Numbered from the stretch's first letter, positions 17,330 through 31,629 are shown. The stretch: 64,000 bases of DNA from Castellaniella defragrans (GCF_014203015.1 NZ_JACHIB010000018.1:53340-117339), one strand, 5' to 3'. Translations and numbers: made by a program. Notes: generated by a model not told the origin, from the sequence alone.

Positions 17330-18655
17330 TCAGATCACGGCCGGCTGCCGCTTGCCGCGCAGCAGCGCGTGCAGCAGGATGGCGCCGAAGGTCGCCGTGC
17401 CGATGCCGTCGAGCTTGAAGCCGCCGATGGCGATGGAGAAATTGCCCGCGCCCAGGATCAGCGTGACGGCCGCCACGATCAGGTTGCGGTTGTCGCTGAA
17501 ATCGACCTGGTTGACCACCCAGATGCGGGCGCCCGCGATGGCGATCAGGCCGAACACCACCACCGACATGCCGCCCAGCACCGGCGCCGGGATGGCCTGG
17601 ATGACCGCGCCGAACTTGGGCGAGAAGCCCAGCACCAGGGCCACCAGCGCGGCCACCACGAACACCAGGGTGGAATAGATCTTCGTCGCGGTCATCACGC
17701 CGATGTTCTCCGCGTAGGTGGTCACGCCCGTGCCGCCCAGGGACCCGGAAATCATCGTCGCCACCCCGTCGCCCATGAAGGCGCGGCCCAGGTAGCGGTC
17801 CAGGTTCTGGCCGGTCATGGCGCCGACCGCCTTGATGTGGCCGAGGTTCTCGGCCACCAGGATGATGGCCACCGGGGCGATCACGCTGATGGCGTGGGCC
17901 TCGAACACCGGCGCCGTCAGCCGCGGCAGCCCCAGCCAGGGCGCGGCGGCGATGGCGGCGAAGTCGATCGGCTTGCCCAGGCCCAGGCCGTTGGCCAGGA
18001 TCAGGTAGAGCACGCAGGCGGCGAACAGCCCCACCAGGATCAGCAGGCGCTGCACCAGGCCGCGGGTGTAGACGGCCACGCCGCCGACGCACAGCACGGT
18101 CACCAGCGCCATCACGGCATCGAACAGGGAGCCGCCCATGGCGCCCTTGGCCGCGATCGGCGCCAGGTTCAGGCCGATCACGGCCACGACGGCGCCGGTG
18201 ACGACCGGCGGCATCCAGCGGTCGATCCAGTCGGCCGCCCCGCCCTGGCGGGCGTTGATCAGCGCGGTCAGCAGGCCGATGCCGGTGTAGATCAGGCCGC
18301 AGACCACGATGGCGCCCAGCGCCACGCCCATGTTCGGGTTCGGCCCGCTGCCCGAATAGCCGCTGACGGCGATCACGCCGCCGATGAAGGCGAAGCTGGA
18401 GCCCAGGTAGCTGGGCACCCGGCCGCCGACGAACAGGAAGAAGATCAGCGTGCCCACGCCCGACATCAGGATGGCCGTGTTGGGATCGAAGCCCATGATG
18501 AGCGGCGCCAGGATGGTGGAGCCGAACATGGCCACGACGTGCTGCGCGCCCATCGCCACGGTCTGGGGCCAGGGCATGGTTTCGTCGGGCTGGACAACGG
18601 CGCCGTCGGCGGTGCCGGACACGCGGCGCCACTGCGGGAAATAGGATGTCGTCAT
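17330..18655 (-). CDS. Uracil/xanthine permease (NCS2 family)
   Basis: A 441-residue inner-membrane nucleobase:cation symporter of the UraA type with about 12-14 hydrophobic segments. Family features: QHVVAMFGSTILAPLIMG near the N-terminus, GSSFAFIGGV, the conserved acidic/NCS2 signature region VAENLGHIKAVGAMTG (UraA/UacT motif with the H/E pair), and GSLGGTGVTTYAENIGVMTATKIYS. The start at 18655 (MTTSYFPQW) fits the family but lacks a good ribosome site; in-frame codons run upstream to 18751. Proximity to carAB suggests uracil uptake, which is inference. Purine substrates cannot be excluded. Confidence 0.88.
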   Translation of the reverse strand: MTTSYFPQWRRVSGTADGAVVQPDETMPWPQTVAMGAQHVVAMFGSTILAPLIMGFDPNTAILMSGVGTLIFFLFVGGRVPSYLGSSFAFIGGVIAVSGYSGSGPNPNMGVALGAIVVCGLIYTGIGLLTALINARQGGAADWIDRWMPPVVTGAVVAVIGLNLAPIAAKGAMGGSLFDAVMALVTVLCVGGVAVYTRGLVQRLLILVGLFAACVLYLILANGLGLGKPIDFAAIAAAPWLGLPRLTAPVFEAHAISVIAPVAIILVAENLGHIKAVGAMTGQNLDRYLGRAFMGDGVATMISGSLGGTGVTTYAENIGVMTATKIYSTLVFVVAALVALVLGFSPKFGAVIQAIPAPVLGGMSVVVFGLIAIAGARIWVVNQVDFSDNRNLIVAAVTLILGAGNFSIAIGGFKLDGIGTATFGAILLHALLRGKRQPAVI

Positions 18656-18779
18656 GGAGGAGTCGCGGCCGGGAGGCCGTCCGGAAGAGGATGTTGGAAG
18701 GCTGAACGAAAGTGCGCCGCAAGTGTAAGGCGGCGGTCCACGCCCCCGCAAGATGGCGCGATCCCGGATGCCGCACCGC

Positions 18780-19628
18780 TTACGGGCGTTCGCCCATCCT
18801 GGGCTTGCGCTTGCGCCGGGCGGCCGCCCGGTCGTAGAGCGCGTCGGGCACCAGGCGCAGCAGCCGCGCCACCCAGGCCATGGGCCAGGGGATGACGCGG
18901 TAGGAGACGCCGGCGTCGATCGCCCGCACGGCCCGCTCGGCGAAGCGCTCGACGGGCATCAGGAAGGGCATGCGATAGGGGTTGCGCGCCGTCATGGGCG
19001 TGGCGATGAAGCCGGGGACGATCGTCACCACGCGCACGCCGCTGCCGCGCAGTTCGACCCGCAGGCTTTCGCAGTACGCGCGCACGGCGGCCTTCGAGGC
19101 GCTGTAGGCGCCCGCGCCCGGCAGGCCGCGCACCCCCGCCACGCTGCCGATGCCCACCAGCGTGCCCCGCCCCCGCGCGCGCATCGGCGCGACGAAGGGC
19201 GCGAAGGTGGCCGCCATGGCCAGGACGTTGGTGTCGAGGATGGCCTCGAAGACCGCATGGTCCTCGGGTGCCTCGGTCAGGGTGCCGGCGCTGATCCCGG
19301 CGCTGGCGATCACCGCGTCCACCGGGCCGTGCGCCAGGAAATCCCGCGCCGCCGCGTGCAGCGCCGCGCGGTCGCGCACGTCCAGCGCATAGATCCGGTG
19401 TCCCCGCCCCGGCAGGCCGTCGCACAGCGCCTGCAAGGCGTCGCGGCGGCGGCCGACCAGCCCCAGCGCGGCGCCGCGCGCCGCGTAGCGGCGCGCCAGG
19501 GCGGCGCCGATGCCGCTGCTGGCGCCCGTGATGAACACGCGTTCGGGGTGTCCGGCGGGGGGCGCCGCCCCGGGAACCGGGGCGGCCGGGCGGTCTGCGG
19601 CCCCGGTGTCCGGACTCGTCCCCGCCAC
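18780..19628 (-). CDS. Short-chain dehydrogenase/reductase
   Basis: A 282-residue Rossmann-fold oxidoreductase. The NAD(P) motif TGASSGIG is at residues 34-41, the Asn region reads DTNVLAMAATFAPFV, the Ser is in GIGSVAGVRGLPG and the catalytic pair is YSASK. The basic patch VGRRRD suggests NADP preference. Residues 1-28 are a Pro/Ala-rich lead that other family members lack; a GTG start at Val31 is too late, so the true start is uncertain. The C-terminus has a hydrophobic stretch (MAWVARLLRLV) and a basic tail. The stop lies next to the permease gene and the start 7 nt from carB, so it may ride on the car operon. Substrate unknown. Confidence 0.88.
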   Translation of the reverse strand: MAGTSPDTGAADRPAAPVPGAAPPAGHPERVFITGASSGIGAALARRYAARGAALGLVGRRRDALQALCDGLPGRGHRIYALDVRDRAALHAAARDFLAHGPVDAVIASAGISAGTLTEAPEDHAVFEAILDTNVLAMAATFAPFVAPMRARGRGTLVGIGSVAGVRGLPGAGAYSASKAAVRAYCESLRVELRGSGVRVVTIVPGFIATPMTARNPYRMPFLMPVERFAERAVRAIDAGVSYRVIPWPMAWVARLLRLVPDALYDRAAARRKRKPRMGERP

Positions 19629-19635
19629 GAAGGCC

Positions 19636-22875
<3,240 letters not shown>

Positions 22876-22891
22876 GGGAGGCGGGATCTTT

Positions 22892-24061
<1,170 letters not shown>

Positions 24062-24101
24062 AATGGAACCCCGGTTATAAAGTCGATATTCAAACCTTCC
24101 T

Positions 24102-24107
24102 ATTATA
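24102..24107 (-). promoter_or_regulatory. Possible carA -10 element
   Basis: A perfect TATAAT on the minus strand, about 40 nt before the carA TTG, in an A/T-rich patch (24076-24110) that stands out in this GC-rich DNA. No convincing -35 is seen 16-18 bp upstream, so the assignment is tentative. Confidence 0.4.
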
Positions 24108-24182
24108 CAGCCGCAGCGGCTCCGCTCCCATGCGCCGCATCCGGGCGCCCGCGGGGGTGCCGGCGGGAGCGCGGCCCGGCGC

Positions 24183-24214
24183 CGCGCCCGGTCCTCGCCG
24201 CGCCCGGTCCTCGC
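24183..24214. repeat. Perfect 16-bp tandem repeat between carA and tal
   Basis: CGCGCCCGGTCCTCGC occurs twice back to back at 24183-24198 and 24199-24214, followed by two decayed partial units (CCTGATCCTCGCC, CCCCGATCCCCGC). It lies in the 256-bp divergent promoter gap of carA and tal. No function is apparent. Confidence 0.7.
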
Positions 24215-24317
24215 GCCTGATCCTCGCCGCCCCCGATCCCCGCTGCGCCCGACCCTTGGCGGGAAATGGTCTACAGTAGGGTTTTCGCAACCCTGCATTC
24301 ACCGGAATCCCACCTCC

Positions 24318-25274
24318 ATGAGCAATCAACTGGACGCCCTGCGCATGCTGACGACCGTCGTCGCCGACACGGGGGACTTTGAAACCATGCGGGCCTACCG
24401 GCCGACCGATGCGACCACCAACCCTTCGCTGATCCTCAAGGCCGTCGAGCAGCCGGCCTACCGTCCCCTGCTGGACCGGGTGCTGCGCGACCATCCCGGC
24501 GCGCCGCTGGCCGAGCAGGTCGACCGCCTGCTGGTGGCCTTCGGCCGCGAGATCCTGTCCATCGTGCCCGGCCGCGTCTCCACCGAGGTCGATGCCCGCC
24601 TGTCCTTCGACACCCAGGCCAGCATCGAGCGCGCCCGGCAGATCGTCGCGCTGTACGAGGCCGCCGGCATCCCGCGCGAGCGCGTGCTGATCAAGCTCGC
24701 CTCGACCTGGGAAGGCATCCAGGCCGCCCGCGCGCTGGAGGCCGAAGGCATCCGCTGCAACCTGACGCTGCTGTTCTCCCTGGCGCAGGCGATCGCCTGC
24801 GCCCAGGCCCGGGTGACGCTGATCTCGCCCTTCGTGGGCCGCATCTACGACTGGCACAAGAAGGCGGCCGGCGCCGGCTGGGACGAGGCGCGGAACGCCG
24901 GGTCCGCCGACCCGGGCGTGCAGTCCGTGGCGCGCATCTACCGCTACTTCAAGGCCTACGACCTTCCCACCCAGGTGATGGGGGCCAGCTTCCGCAACAT
25001 CGGCCAGATTCGCGCGCTGGCGGGCTGCGACCTGCTGACGATCAGCCCCGCCCTGCTGGGCGAGCTGGCGGCCTCGGACGAGCCCCTGGAACCGGGCCTG
25101 ACGGCGGCCGCCGCCAAGGCGGACGCGCCGGAATGGATCGCCAGCAACGAAGTCGCCTTCCGCACGCGCCTGAACGAGGACGCCATGGCGACGGAAAAGC
25201 TCGCCGAGGGCATCCGGATCTTCACCGCCGACGCGATCAAGCTGGACGCGCTGGTCAGCCAGGCCGGGACCTGA
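24318..25274 (+). CDS. tal: Transaldolase
   Basis: A 318-residue TIM-barrel enzyme of the pentose phosphate pathway that moves a dihydroxyacetone unit between sugar phosphates through a Schiff base. The N-terminal signature [13 protein letters not shown] is complete, the Schiff-base Lys is Lys126 in [12 protein letters not shown], and [11 protein letters not shown] follows. The length and [10 protein letters not shown] mark the classical TalB subfamily. ATG with an AC-rich leader and no strong ribosome site. Divergent from carA. Confidence 0.96.
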   Translation: MSNQLDALRMLTTVVADTGDFETMRAYRPTDATTNPSLILKAVEQPAYRPLLDRVLRDHPGAPLAEQVDRLLVAFGREILSIVPGRVSTEVDARLSFDTQASIERARQIVALYEAAGIPRERVLIKLASTWEGIQAARALEAEGIRCNLTLLFSLAQAIACAQARVTLISPFVGRIYDWHKKAAGAGWDEARNAGSADPGVQSVARIYRYFKAYDLPTQVMGASFRNIGQIRALAGCDLLTISPALLGELAASDEPLEPGLTAAAAKADAPEWIASNEVAFRTRLNEDAMATEKLAEGIRIFTADAIKLDALVSQAGT

Positions 25275-25281
25275 GACATCC

Positions 25282-25302
25282 GGGCGGCCTCGCCAGCCGC
25301 CC
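25282..25302. terminator. GC hairpin between tal and the ABC permease gene
   Basis: GGGCGGC-CTCGCCA-GCCGCCC forms a 7-bp stem in the 40-bp gap between two convergent genes. It has no T-run on either side, so bidirectional termination is only a guess. Confidence 0.35.
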
Positions 25303-25314
25303 GCGCGGCGGCAT

Positions 25315-26103
25315 TCAGGTCTTGCCCGACTCCCCGGGCCCGGGCTGCCAGACCAGCAGGCGGCGTTCCACCAGCGACACGATCCCGTCCAGCAGCAGGG
25401 CGAACACCGTCAGCACCACGATGCCGGCGAACACGGTGTTGACGTCCAGCGTGCCTTCGGCCTGCAGGATCAGGTAGCCGACCCCGGCCGCCGAGCCCAG
25501 GTATTCGCCCACCACCGCGCCGACGAAGGCCAGGCCCACGGAAGTGTGCAGGCTGGAGAACACCCAGCTGGTGGCCGAGGGGATGTAGACGTGGCGCAGC
25601 AGCTGGCGATGGCTGGCGCCCAGCATGCGGGCGTTGTCCAGCAGCGTCGGGCTGACCTCGCGCACGCCGCGGTAGACGTTGAAGAAGACGATGAAGAACA
25701 CCAGCGTCACGGCCAGGGCGACCTTGGACCAGATGCCCAGGCCGAACCACATGCCGAAGATCGGCGCCAGGATGACGCGCGGCATGGAGTTGGCCGCCGT
25801 GACGTAGGGCTCCAGCAGGGCGCTGGCGCCGCGCGACAGGCCCAGCCACAGGCCGAAACCCAGGCCGCCGATGGTGCCGATGACGAAGGCCAGCACGGTC
25901 TCGGACAGGGTGATCCACAGATGGCGGTAGATCCCGGCGTCGGTGACGAACCAGGCCCAGACGACCTGGGCGACTTCCAGCGGCCGGCCGAAGAAGAACG
26001 CCACGTTGCGGTTCAGCGAGGCCCAGTGCCAGACCAGCAGGATGGCGGCGAGCAAGGCCAGTTGCAGCACGCGCAGCACGGGTTTGGACAGGTCGGATTT
26101 CAT
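25315..26103 (-). CDS. ABC transporter permease (NitT/TauT family)
   Basis: A 262-residue inner-membrane permease with about six hydrophobic segments. The BPD-type permease loop is PTLLDNARMLGASHRQLLRHVYIPSA (EAA motif, G at the usual place). It resembles SsuC/TauC-type permeases for sulfonates, taurine, nitrate or thiamine precursors. It is third in the transcription order, 72 nt after the ATPase. The substrate is not shown by the sequence. Confidence 0.88.
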   Translation of the reverse strand: MKSDLSKPVLRVLQLALLAAILLVWHWASLNRNVAFFFGRPLEVAQVVWAWFVTDAGIYRHLWITLSETVLAFVIGTIGGLGFGLWLGLSRGASALLEPYVTAANSMPRVILAPIFGMWFGLGIWSKVALAVTLVFFIVFFNVYRGVREVSPTLLDNARMLGASHRQLLRHVYIPSATSWVFSSLHTSVGLAFVGAVVGEYLGSAAGVGYLILQAEGTLDVNTVFAGIVVLTVFALLLDGIVSLVERRLLVWQPGPGESGKT

Positions 26104-26175
26104 CGTGGCAAGCGCTCCGGAGGGAGATTCGGGTCGGAGGACGGGAAGGCCCGCGGGCCGGCGGCGATCATGGGG

Positions 26176-27015
26176 TCAGGCGCGCCGCTGGCGTTCGTAG
26201 CCTTTCAGGACCTCGTCGCGCAGCACCGCCCAGATGGCCTGGTGCAGTTCGACGAAGCGCGGCTGCATGCGCACCTCGGCCACGTCGCGCGGGCGCGGGA
26301 TGTCGATGGCGAACTCCCCGATGGGATGGGTCTCGGGGCCGGCCGACAGCACCACCACGCGGTCGCTCATGGCGATGGCCTCGTCCAGGTCGTGGGTGAT
26401 GAACAGCACCGCCTTGCGCCGCGCCATCCACAGGTCCAGGACCTCGTTTTCCATCAGCTGGCGGGTCTGCACGTCGAGCGCCGAGAACGGCTCGTCCATC
26501 AGGATGATGTCGGGATCGCGGATCAGCGTCTGGGCCAGCATGACGCGCTTGCGCATGCCGCCCGACATCTGGTGCGGATAGCGGTTCTCGAAGCCGCCCA
26601 GCCCCACGCGGCGCAGCCATTCGCGGCTGCGTTCGGCGGTTTCGGCGGCGGCCACCCGGGCGAATTCCAGCCCCGCGGCGACGTTGGCCTGGGCGTTGCG
26701 CCAGGGCATCAGGGCCTCGCCCTGGAACATGTAGCCCGCCCGCGCGTTGACGCCCTGCAGCGGCTGGCCGAACACCTCGACCCGGCCGGACGTGGGGCGC
26801 AGCAGGCCCGCCGCCATGTTCAGCAGGGTGGACTTGCCGCAGCCCGTGGGCCCCACGACCGAGACGAACTCGCCGGGCGCCACCGCCAGGGTGGCATCGC
26901 GCATGGCCGTGTACGGCGTGCCGCCGGGCGAGGCGAAGGTGCAGGTGACCTGCTCCAGCAGCAGGGCGGGACGGTCCGCCCCGCCGCCGGGCGCGCGCGC
27001 GTGCCGCTCAGGCAT
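26176..27015 (-). CDS. ABC transporter ATP-binding protein (NitT/TauT family)
   Basis: A 279-residue ATPase. Walker A is VGPTGCGKST, the signature MSGGMRKRV, Walker B IILMDEPFSALD, and the switch region FITHDLDEAIAMSDR. These match the SsuB/TauB type. The start overlaps the end of the binding-protein gene by 8 nt, so translation is coupled. The C-terminal ~60 residues extend beyond the core ATPase fold (FVELHQAIWAVLRDEVLKGY), as is common in this family. Confidence 0.93.
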   Translation of the reverse strand: MPERHARAPGGGADRPALLLEQVTCTFASPGGTPYTAMRDATLAVAPGEFVSVVGPTGCGKSTLLNMAAGLLRPTSGRVEVFGQPLQGVNARAGYMFQGEALMPWRNAQANVAAGLEFARVAAAETAERSREWLRRVGLGGFENRYPHQMSGGMRKRVMLAQTLIRDPDIILMDEPFSALDVQTRQLMENEVLDLWMARRKAVLFITHDLDEAIAMSDRVVVLSAGPETHPIGEFAIDIPRPRDVAEVRMQPRFVELHQAIWAVLRDEVLKGYERQRRA

Positions 27016-28060
27016 GGGGATATTTCTGGTTGGCCCGGGTGGCGAACTGGTTGGTCCAGATGCGCGAGATGTCGATCGCCGTGCGGTCGAAGTTCGGCAC
27101 GAACTCGGCCAGGGCGTTGAGGGCCGTCTGCGGGCCGTCCTCCGGCACCAGGCCGTCGGGCGACAGGCCTTCGCGGTTGCCCTTGAGCGCGAGCTTGTAC
27201 AGGTCCGGGTCGCCCAGCAGATAGGATTCGGGCACCAGCTTGGCGATGTCGTCGACCGACGAGGCCTGGATCCATTTGTCGGCCCGCACCATGGCGTTGG
27301 CCAGCGCCTGGGTGGTGTTCGGATGGGCGTCGATGAAGGCCTGGGCCGTGTACAGGCAGCCCGAGGGCATGTTGCCGCCGAAGATCTTCTGCGCGTCGTC
27401 CAGGGCGCGGGTGTCGGCGATGATGCGGATGGCGTCTTCCTTGACCAGGGTGCTGATCACCGGGTCCAGGTTGGCGATGGCGTCGATCTGGCCGGAGCGC
27501 AGGGCCGTGACCGCGCCGGCGCCCGCCCCCACGCCGATGAAGGACACGTCGGTGGGCTTGAGCCCGTGCTGCGCCAGGAAGAAGCTCACCATCATGTTGG
27601 TCGAGGAGCCGGGCGCCGTGACGCCGATCTTCTTGCCCTTCAGGTCGGCGGGCGACTGGTAGCCGGCCATGGATTTCTTCGAGACGCCCAGCACGATCAT
27701 GGGCGCCCGGCCCTGCAGGACGAAGCAGCGGTAGAACTGGCCCTTGGCCTGCAGGTTGATGGTGTGCTCGAAGGCGCCGGACACCACGTCGGCGCTGCCG
27801 CCCACCACGGCCTGCAGGGCCTTGGAGCCGCCCGCGAAATCGGCGATGGTGACGTCCAGGCCTTCGTCCTTGAAGTAGCCCTTCAGGTGCGCCACCGACA
27901 GCGGCAGGTAGTAGATCAGCGGCTGGCCGCCGACCGCGATGGTCAACGCCTTCTTTTCGGGCGCGGCGGCCGCGTCCTGGGCGAAGGACAGTCCGGGCAG
28001 CGTGCCCAGCAGCCCTGCGGCGCCGGCGGTCTTGAGCAGTTCACGACGTGAAATCGACAT
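27008..28060 (-). CDS. ABC transporter substrate-binding protein with Tat-type signal
   Basis: A 350-residue periplasmic binding protein of the SsuA/ThiY/TauA type. The N-terminus MSISRRELLKTAGAAGLLGT carries a twin-arginine motif (SRRELLK) and ends with FAQDAAA, so export folded by Tat is likely. The mature part has YYLPLSVAHLKGYFKDEGLDV, FAGGSKALQAVVGGSADV and LKGKKIGVTAPGSSTNMM, typical of the NMT1/SBP_bac fold. First gene of the importer operon. The ligand cannot be named: sulfonates, taurine, nitrate and pyrimidine precursors are all possible. Confidence 0.88.
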   Translation of the reverse strand: MSISRRELLKTAGAAGLLGTLPGLSFAQDAAAAPEKKALTIAVGGQPLIYYLPLSVAHLKGYFKDEGLDVTIADFAGGSKALQAVVGGSADVVSGAFEHTINLQAKGQFYRCFVLQGRAPMIVLGVSKKSMAGYQSPADLKGKKIGVTAPGSSTNMMVSFFLAQHGLKPTDVSFIGVGAGAGAVTALRSGQIDAIANLDPVISTLVKEDAIRIIADTRALDDAQKIFGGNMPSGCLYTAQAFIDAHPNTTQALANAMVRADKWIQASSVDDIAKLVPESYLLGDPDLYKLALKGNREGLSPDGLVPEDGPQTALNALAEFVPNFDRTAIDISRIWTNQFATRANQKYPHA

Positions 28061-28183
28061 GATGGCTTGTCTCCCTGGTGGTCATGCTGCGTTTGAAGTT
28101 TCGATGATAGCGCAGCGGAGCGGCCGGGCCCACCGGACCGTACGCCGAAAAAGGGTTTGCGGCGCGGTTCGCGGCGCAGTTCC

Positions 28184-28209
28184 CGGCGAGGATGTGCGGC
28201 GAGGATGTG
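28184..28209. repeat. Perfect 13-bp tandem repeat
   Basis: CGGCGAGGATGTG occurs twice in tandem (28184-28196 and 28197-28209) in the 222-bp gap between the importer operon and recR. No coding or RNA function is seen there. Confidence 0.6.
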
Positions 28210-28246
28210 CCCGGCGACCGGCGCGCGGCGGGCGCCGGCCCTCGCC

Positions 28247-28304
28247 GGGCCGGCGTTCCATCGGGGCCGGCAGGGGCGGCCCCTAATTGGGCCGGCGTTC
28301 CATC
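28247..28304. repeat. Duplicated 3' end of recR
   Basis: GGGCCGGCGTTCCATC is present at 28289-28304, where it encodes the RecR C-terminus (MERRP), and again at 28247-28262 just beyond the stop. The two copies are 42 bp apart and identical. Confidence 0.65.
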
Positions 28305-28891
28305 AGCGCCCAGGCGATCGTGCCGGCATCGACGTATTCCAGCTCGCTGCCGCTGGGCACGCCGCGCGCCAGGCGCGTCACCTTGACGCCGCATTCGCGC
28401 AGCATCTCGGCCAGGTAGTAGGCCGTGGTCTCGCCTTCGGCGGTGAAATTGGTGGCCAGGATGACCTCGCGGACCCGGCCGTCCCGCACGCGCTCGCGCA
28501 GGGGGGCGAACCGGACCTGGTCCGGCCCCACGCCTTCGAGCGGCGCCAGCCGGCCCATCAGCACGTAGTACAGGCCCTGGTAGCCGTGGCTGGCCTCGAT
28601 CATGTTCTGGTCGGCGGGTGTCTCGACGACGCACAGCACGGAGGCGTCCCGCTCCGGATTCTCGCAGGTGGCGCACACCGGCGTCTGGGAAAAGGAATTG
28701 CAGCGTTCGCAGTGGCGCAGCCCGCCGACCGCGTCGCGCAGCGCATCGCCCAGGCGCAGCGCACCTTCCGGATCGTGCTGCAGCAGGTGGTAGGCCATGC
28801 GCCGCGCGGTGCGCACGCCCACGCCGGGCAACCCGCGCAAGGCGTCGATCAGGGCGCGCAGGGGTTCCGGTTCGGGCAGGCCGGCAGCCAT
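28283..28891 (-). CDS. recR: Recombination protein RecR
   Basis: A 202-residue protein that acts with RecO and RecF to load RecA at gaps. It has the helix-hairpin-helix ([17 protein letters not shown]), the zinc finger [16 protein letters not shown] and the Toprim domain ([51 protein letters not shown]). Length is typical. It is last in dnaX-ybaB-recR, 35 nt after ybaB. Confidence 0.97.
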   Translation of the reverse strand: MAAGLPEPEPLRALIDALRGLPGVGVRTARRMAYHLLQHDPEGALRLGDALRDAVGGLRHCERCNSFSQTPVCATCENPERDASVLCVVETPADQNMIEASHGYQGLYYVLMGRLAPLEGVGPDQVRFAPLRERVRDGRVREVILATNFTAEGETTAYYLAEMLRECGVKVTRLARGVPSGSELEYVDAGTIAWALMERRPN

Positions 28892-28926
28892 CGGAGCCTG
28901 TTCCTGTGACCTGGCGGGACGGCCGG

Positions 28927-29253
28927 TCAGAATGGCAGCTTCATGCCCGGCGGCAGGGACAGGCCTGCCGTCACGGCGGACATCTTTTCCTGGGCGGTGG
29001 CTTCGGCCTTGCGCTGGGCGTCGTTGAAGGCCGCGGCGACCAGGTCCTCGATCATGTCGCGGTCGTCGTCGTACAGCGACGGATCGATGGTGACGCGCTT
29101 GACGTCGTACTTGCAGCTCATGGAGACCTTGACCAGGCCGCCGCCCGCGGCGCCCTCGACGATCAGGTCGGCCAGGGCGTCCTGGGCCTTCTTCATGTTT
29201 TCCTGCATCTGCTGGGCCTGGCGCATCAGCCCGGCGATCTGACCTTTCATCAT
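28927..29253 (-). CDS. ybaB: YbaB/EbfC nucleoid-associated protein
   Basis: A 108-residue DNA-binding protein. The pattern [20 protein letters not shown] followed by the β-strand [20 protein letters not shown] and acidic [19 protein letters not shown] is typical of the family; the C-terminus [12 protein letters not shown] is the usual ending. The ATG at 29253 has AGGA 8 nt upstream. It sits between dnaX and recR as in most proteobacteria. Confidence 0.95.
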   Translation of the reverse strand: MMKGQIAGLMRQAQQMQENMKKAQDALADLIVEGAAGGGLVKVSMSCKYDVKRVTIDPSLYDDDRDMIEDLVAAAFNDAQRKAEATAQEKMSAVTAGLSLPPGMKLPF

Positions 29254-29389
29254 GGCGGTGTCCTGGAATTCCGAGAGTTCAAACGGATTCAAACGAAGAG
29301 TGGGACTATACCCTAGTGATCCCCGGTGATGCGCGGGCGACGTGCGGAGGGACGTCCTTGCGGCGCCCGGGCGATGCCCTGGCGAGGCC

Positions 29390-31507
29390 CTAGCGATGCG
29401 CGGACGGGGCGCCGCCGGGCGGACGCACCGAACCCGGCACCACCCGGGCGGAAAAGCGCTGCGCCAGCGCGCGCACCAGCGCGTCGCGCTCGGCCGCCTG
29501 CTCGGCGGCCTGCTGGCGCCGGGCGCGCTCGGCCTGGTCGACGGCATGGGCGGTGTCGTCGCCCGTCGCGCCGTATTCGACTTCCAGCCGCAGGACGCGG
29601 CCGAAATATTCCGACAGCACCGTGCGCAGCCGGTCGTGGCCGCCGCCGTCGGCATAGGTGTGGATGGCGACCCGCAGGCGGATCTGGCGATCGTCGCCGG
29701 ACAGCCATTCGCTGTTCAGCGCCAGCGCCCGGGCGGCGCCGCCGACCGGCAGGCCGGCCGCCACCGCGGGCCAGTCCTGGGGCGTCATCCCGCCGGGATC
29801 GGGGGTTTCGGGCCGCGACGCGGGCGGCTCGGCCGACAGTCCGGCGATGGCCCCGGGCACGCCGGGATCCATGCCCAGGTCGTCCAGCGTGGCGGCGGCG
29901 TCGAAGGGTTCGGTCAGGTCGTCGGGTACGGCGTCCGTCCAGTCGTCCGAGGCGGATGCGGCCTCGTCCGGCGGCGCGGGCGGCGCCGGATCGGGGTCCG
30001 GGATCGGGTCGCGGTCGGGCGCCGGATCGGGATCGGGCGACGGGATCGGCTGCCGGGGGGGCGCGGCCTCCCAGGCGGGAGTCTCGGCGAGTGCGGCGGC
30101 GGAAGCGGCCTGGGCCGGGACCGGCGGCACGGGTGCGGCGGGAACGGGGGCCGGTGCGGGCGCCCACGCGGACGGCGCGGCGGCGGGGGCGGCATGGGCG
30201 GCCCGGGCTGCGACCGGCGCGGGCTCGGGCGAATACCTGGGCGCGGCGGTTCCGGCGGGCGCGGACGCTGCGGGCACGGACACGGCGGCTTCAGCGGGCG
30301 CGGGCGCTGCAGGCGCAGGCACGGCGGCTTCGACGGGGACGGGCGCCGCCGCGACGGGCGCGGCGGCCGGCCGGGCCTCCGCGCCGGCCGTCGGCGGCGG
30401 GCTCATCACCACGGGCGGCACGCGGCCTTCCGGCAGCAGGGCCAGCATGCGCAGGCAGGCCATGACGAAGCCCGCCTGCTCGTCGGGCGCCAGGGCGAGT
30501 TCCTGGCGGCTGTGCACCGCCACGGCATAGAACAGCTGCACGTCGTCCGGCGTCAGGGCGCCCGCCAGAGCGGTGACGTCTTCGGCCAGGGGATCGTCGG
30601 CCTGGGCATGGCCCAGGCGCTGGGCGATGGCCACCCGCGACAGCAGGACGGCCAGATCTCCCAGCGCCGCCTGGAACGACAGGCCGCGCGCCGCCAGGTC
30701 GTCGGCCACGGCCAGGATGCCGGGCGCGTCGGCCGCGGCCAGCGCCCGCAGCAGGTCCAGCAGATGGCGCTGGTCCAGGGTGCCGAGCATCTCGCCCACG
30801 GCGGCGGCGGTGAGGTTGCCCGCCGAGAAGGAGATGGCCTGGTCCGTGAGCGACAGGGCGTCGCGCATCGAACCGGCCGCCGCCTGGGCGATCAGGCGCA
30901 GCCCCTGGGGGTCGGCCGGCACGGATTCCTGCGCCAGGATGTCCTGCAGGTGGTCGACGATGGCGGGCACCGTCATCTGCTTCAGGTTGAACTGCAGGCA
31001 GCGCGACAGCACCGTCACCGGGATCTTCTGCGGATCGGTGGTCGCCAGGATGAACTTGACATGCTCGGGCGGCTCTTCGAGCGTCTTGAGCATGGCGTTG
31101 AACGCATGCCCGGTCAGCATGTGGACTTCGTCGATCATGTAGACCTTGAAGCGGCCGGACGACGGCGCGTAGACCGCCTGTTCCAGCAGCTGGGTCATTT
31201 CGTCGACGCCCCGGTTCGAGGCGGCGTCGAGCTCGATGTAGTCCACGTAGCGGCCCGCGTCGATCTCCGTGCAGGCCTGGCAATGGCCGCAGGGCGTCGC
31301 GGTGACGCCCTGGACGCAGTTCAGGGATTTGGCGAGGATGCGCGACAGGGTGGTCTTGCCCACGCCGCGCGTGCCGGTGAACAGCCAGGCGTGGTGCAGC
31401 CGGCCGGACGACAGCGCATGGGTCAGGGCACGCACCACGTGATCCTGGCCGATCAGCGTATCGAATGAACGGGGGCGCCATTTGCGCGCCAAGACGAGAT
31501 AACTCAT
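29390..31507 (-). CDS. dnaX: DNA polymerase III subunits gamma/tau
   Basis: A 705-residue clamp-loader ATPase. [20 protein letters not shown] opens the AAA+ domain; Walker A GTRGVGKT is at 45-52, the zinc site Cys64, Cys73, Cys76, Cys79, Walker [11 protein letters not shown], and SRC motif [10 protein letters not shown]. Residues ~360-560 form an extreme Ala/Pro-rich linker (many APAP and PDPDP units) before the tau-specific C-terminal domain around [20 protein letters not shown], which would bind the polymerase and helicase. The start at 31507 lies 28 nt after ffs. No slippery A-run for gamma production was recognised. Confidence 0.96.
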   Translation of the reverse strand: MSYLVLARKWRPRSFDTLIGQDHVVRALTHALSSGRLHHAWLFTGTRGVGKTTLSRILAKSLNCVQGVTATPCGHCQACTEIDAGRYVDYIELDAASNRGVDEMTQLLEQAVYAPSSGRFKVYMIDEVHMLTGHAFNAMLKTLEEPPEHVKFILATTDPQKIPVTVLSRCLQFNLKQMTVPAIVDHLQDILAQESVPADPQGLRLIAQAAAGSMRDALSLTDQAISFSAGNLTAAAVGEMLGTLDQRHLLDLLRALAAADAPGILAVADDLAARGLSFQAALGDLAVLLSRVAIAQRLGHAQADDPLAEDVTALAGALTPDDVQLFYAVAVHSRQELALAPDEQAGFVMACLRMLALLPEGRVPPVVMSPPPTAGAEARPAAAPVAAAPVPVEAAVPAPAAPAPAEAAVSVPAASAPAGTAAPRYSPEPAPVAARAAHAAPAAAPSAWAPAPAPVPAAPVPPVPAQAASAAALAETPAWEAAPPRQPIPSPDPDPAPDRDPIPDPDPAPPAPPDEAASASDDWTDAVPDDLTEPFDAAATLDDLGMDPGVPGAIAGLSAEPPASRPETPDPGGMTPQDWPAVAAGLPVGGAARALALNSEWLSGDDRQIRLRVAIHTYADGGGHDRLRTVLSEYFGRVLRLEVEYGATGDDTAHAVDQAERARRQQAAEQAAERDALVRALAQRFSARVVPGSVRPPGGAPSAHR

Positions 31508-31534
31508 GGGCCGCCCTGGAGGGGGAAAAGGAAA

Positions 31535-31629
31535 GGCGAGCCTGACTTCGGCACTGGTTCCGCGCGGCTGTGGCTGCTTCGTTCCCGACCTGACCAGGTT
31601 CACCGCCGAACCATGCGAAGGGGCCCGCC
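31535..31629 (-). ncRNA. ffs: Signal recognition particle RNA (4.5S)
   Basis: About 95 nt on the minus strand. The diagnostic apical domain ACCTGGTCAGGTCGGGAACG followed by AAGCAGCC is almost identical to bacterial SRP RNA (symmetric loop, GGAA tetraloop-type hairpin, asymmetric loop). The ends pair: GGCGGGCC (31629-31622) with GGCTCGCC (31542-31535). Downstream TTTCCTTTT acts as terminator and a TAAAAT (31641-31636) as -10. ffs directly upstream of dnaX is a recurrent arrangement. It binds Ffh and targets membrane proteins. Confidence 0.93.
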
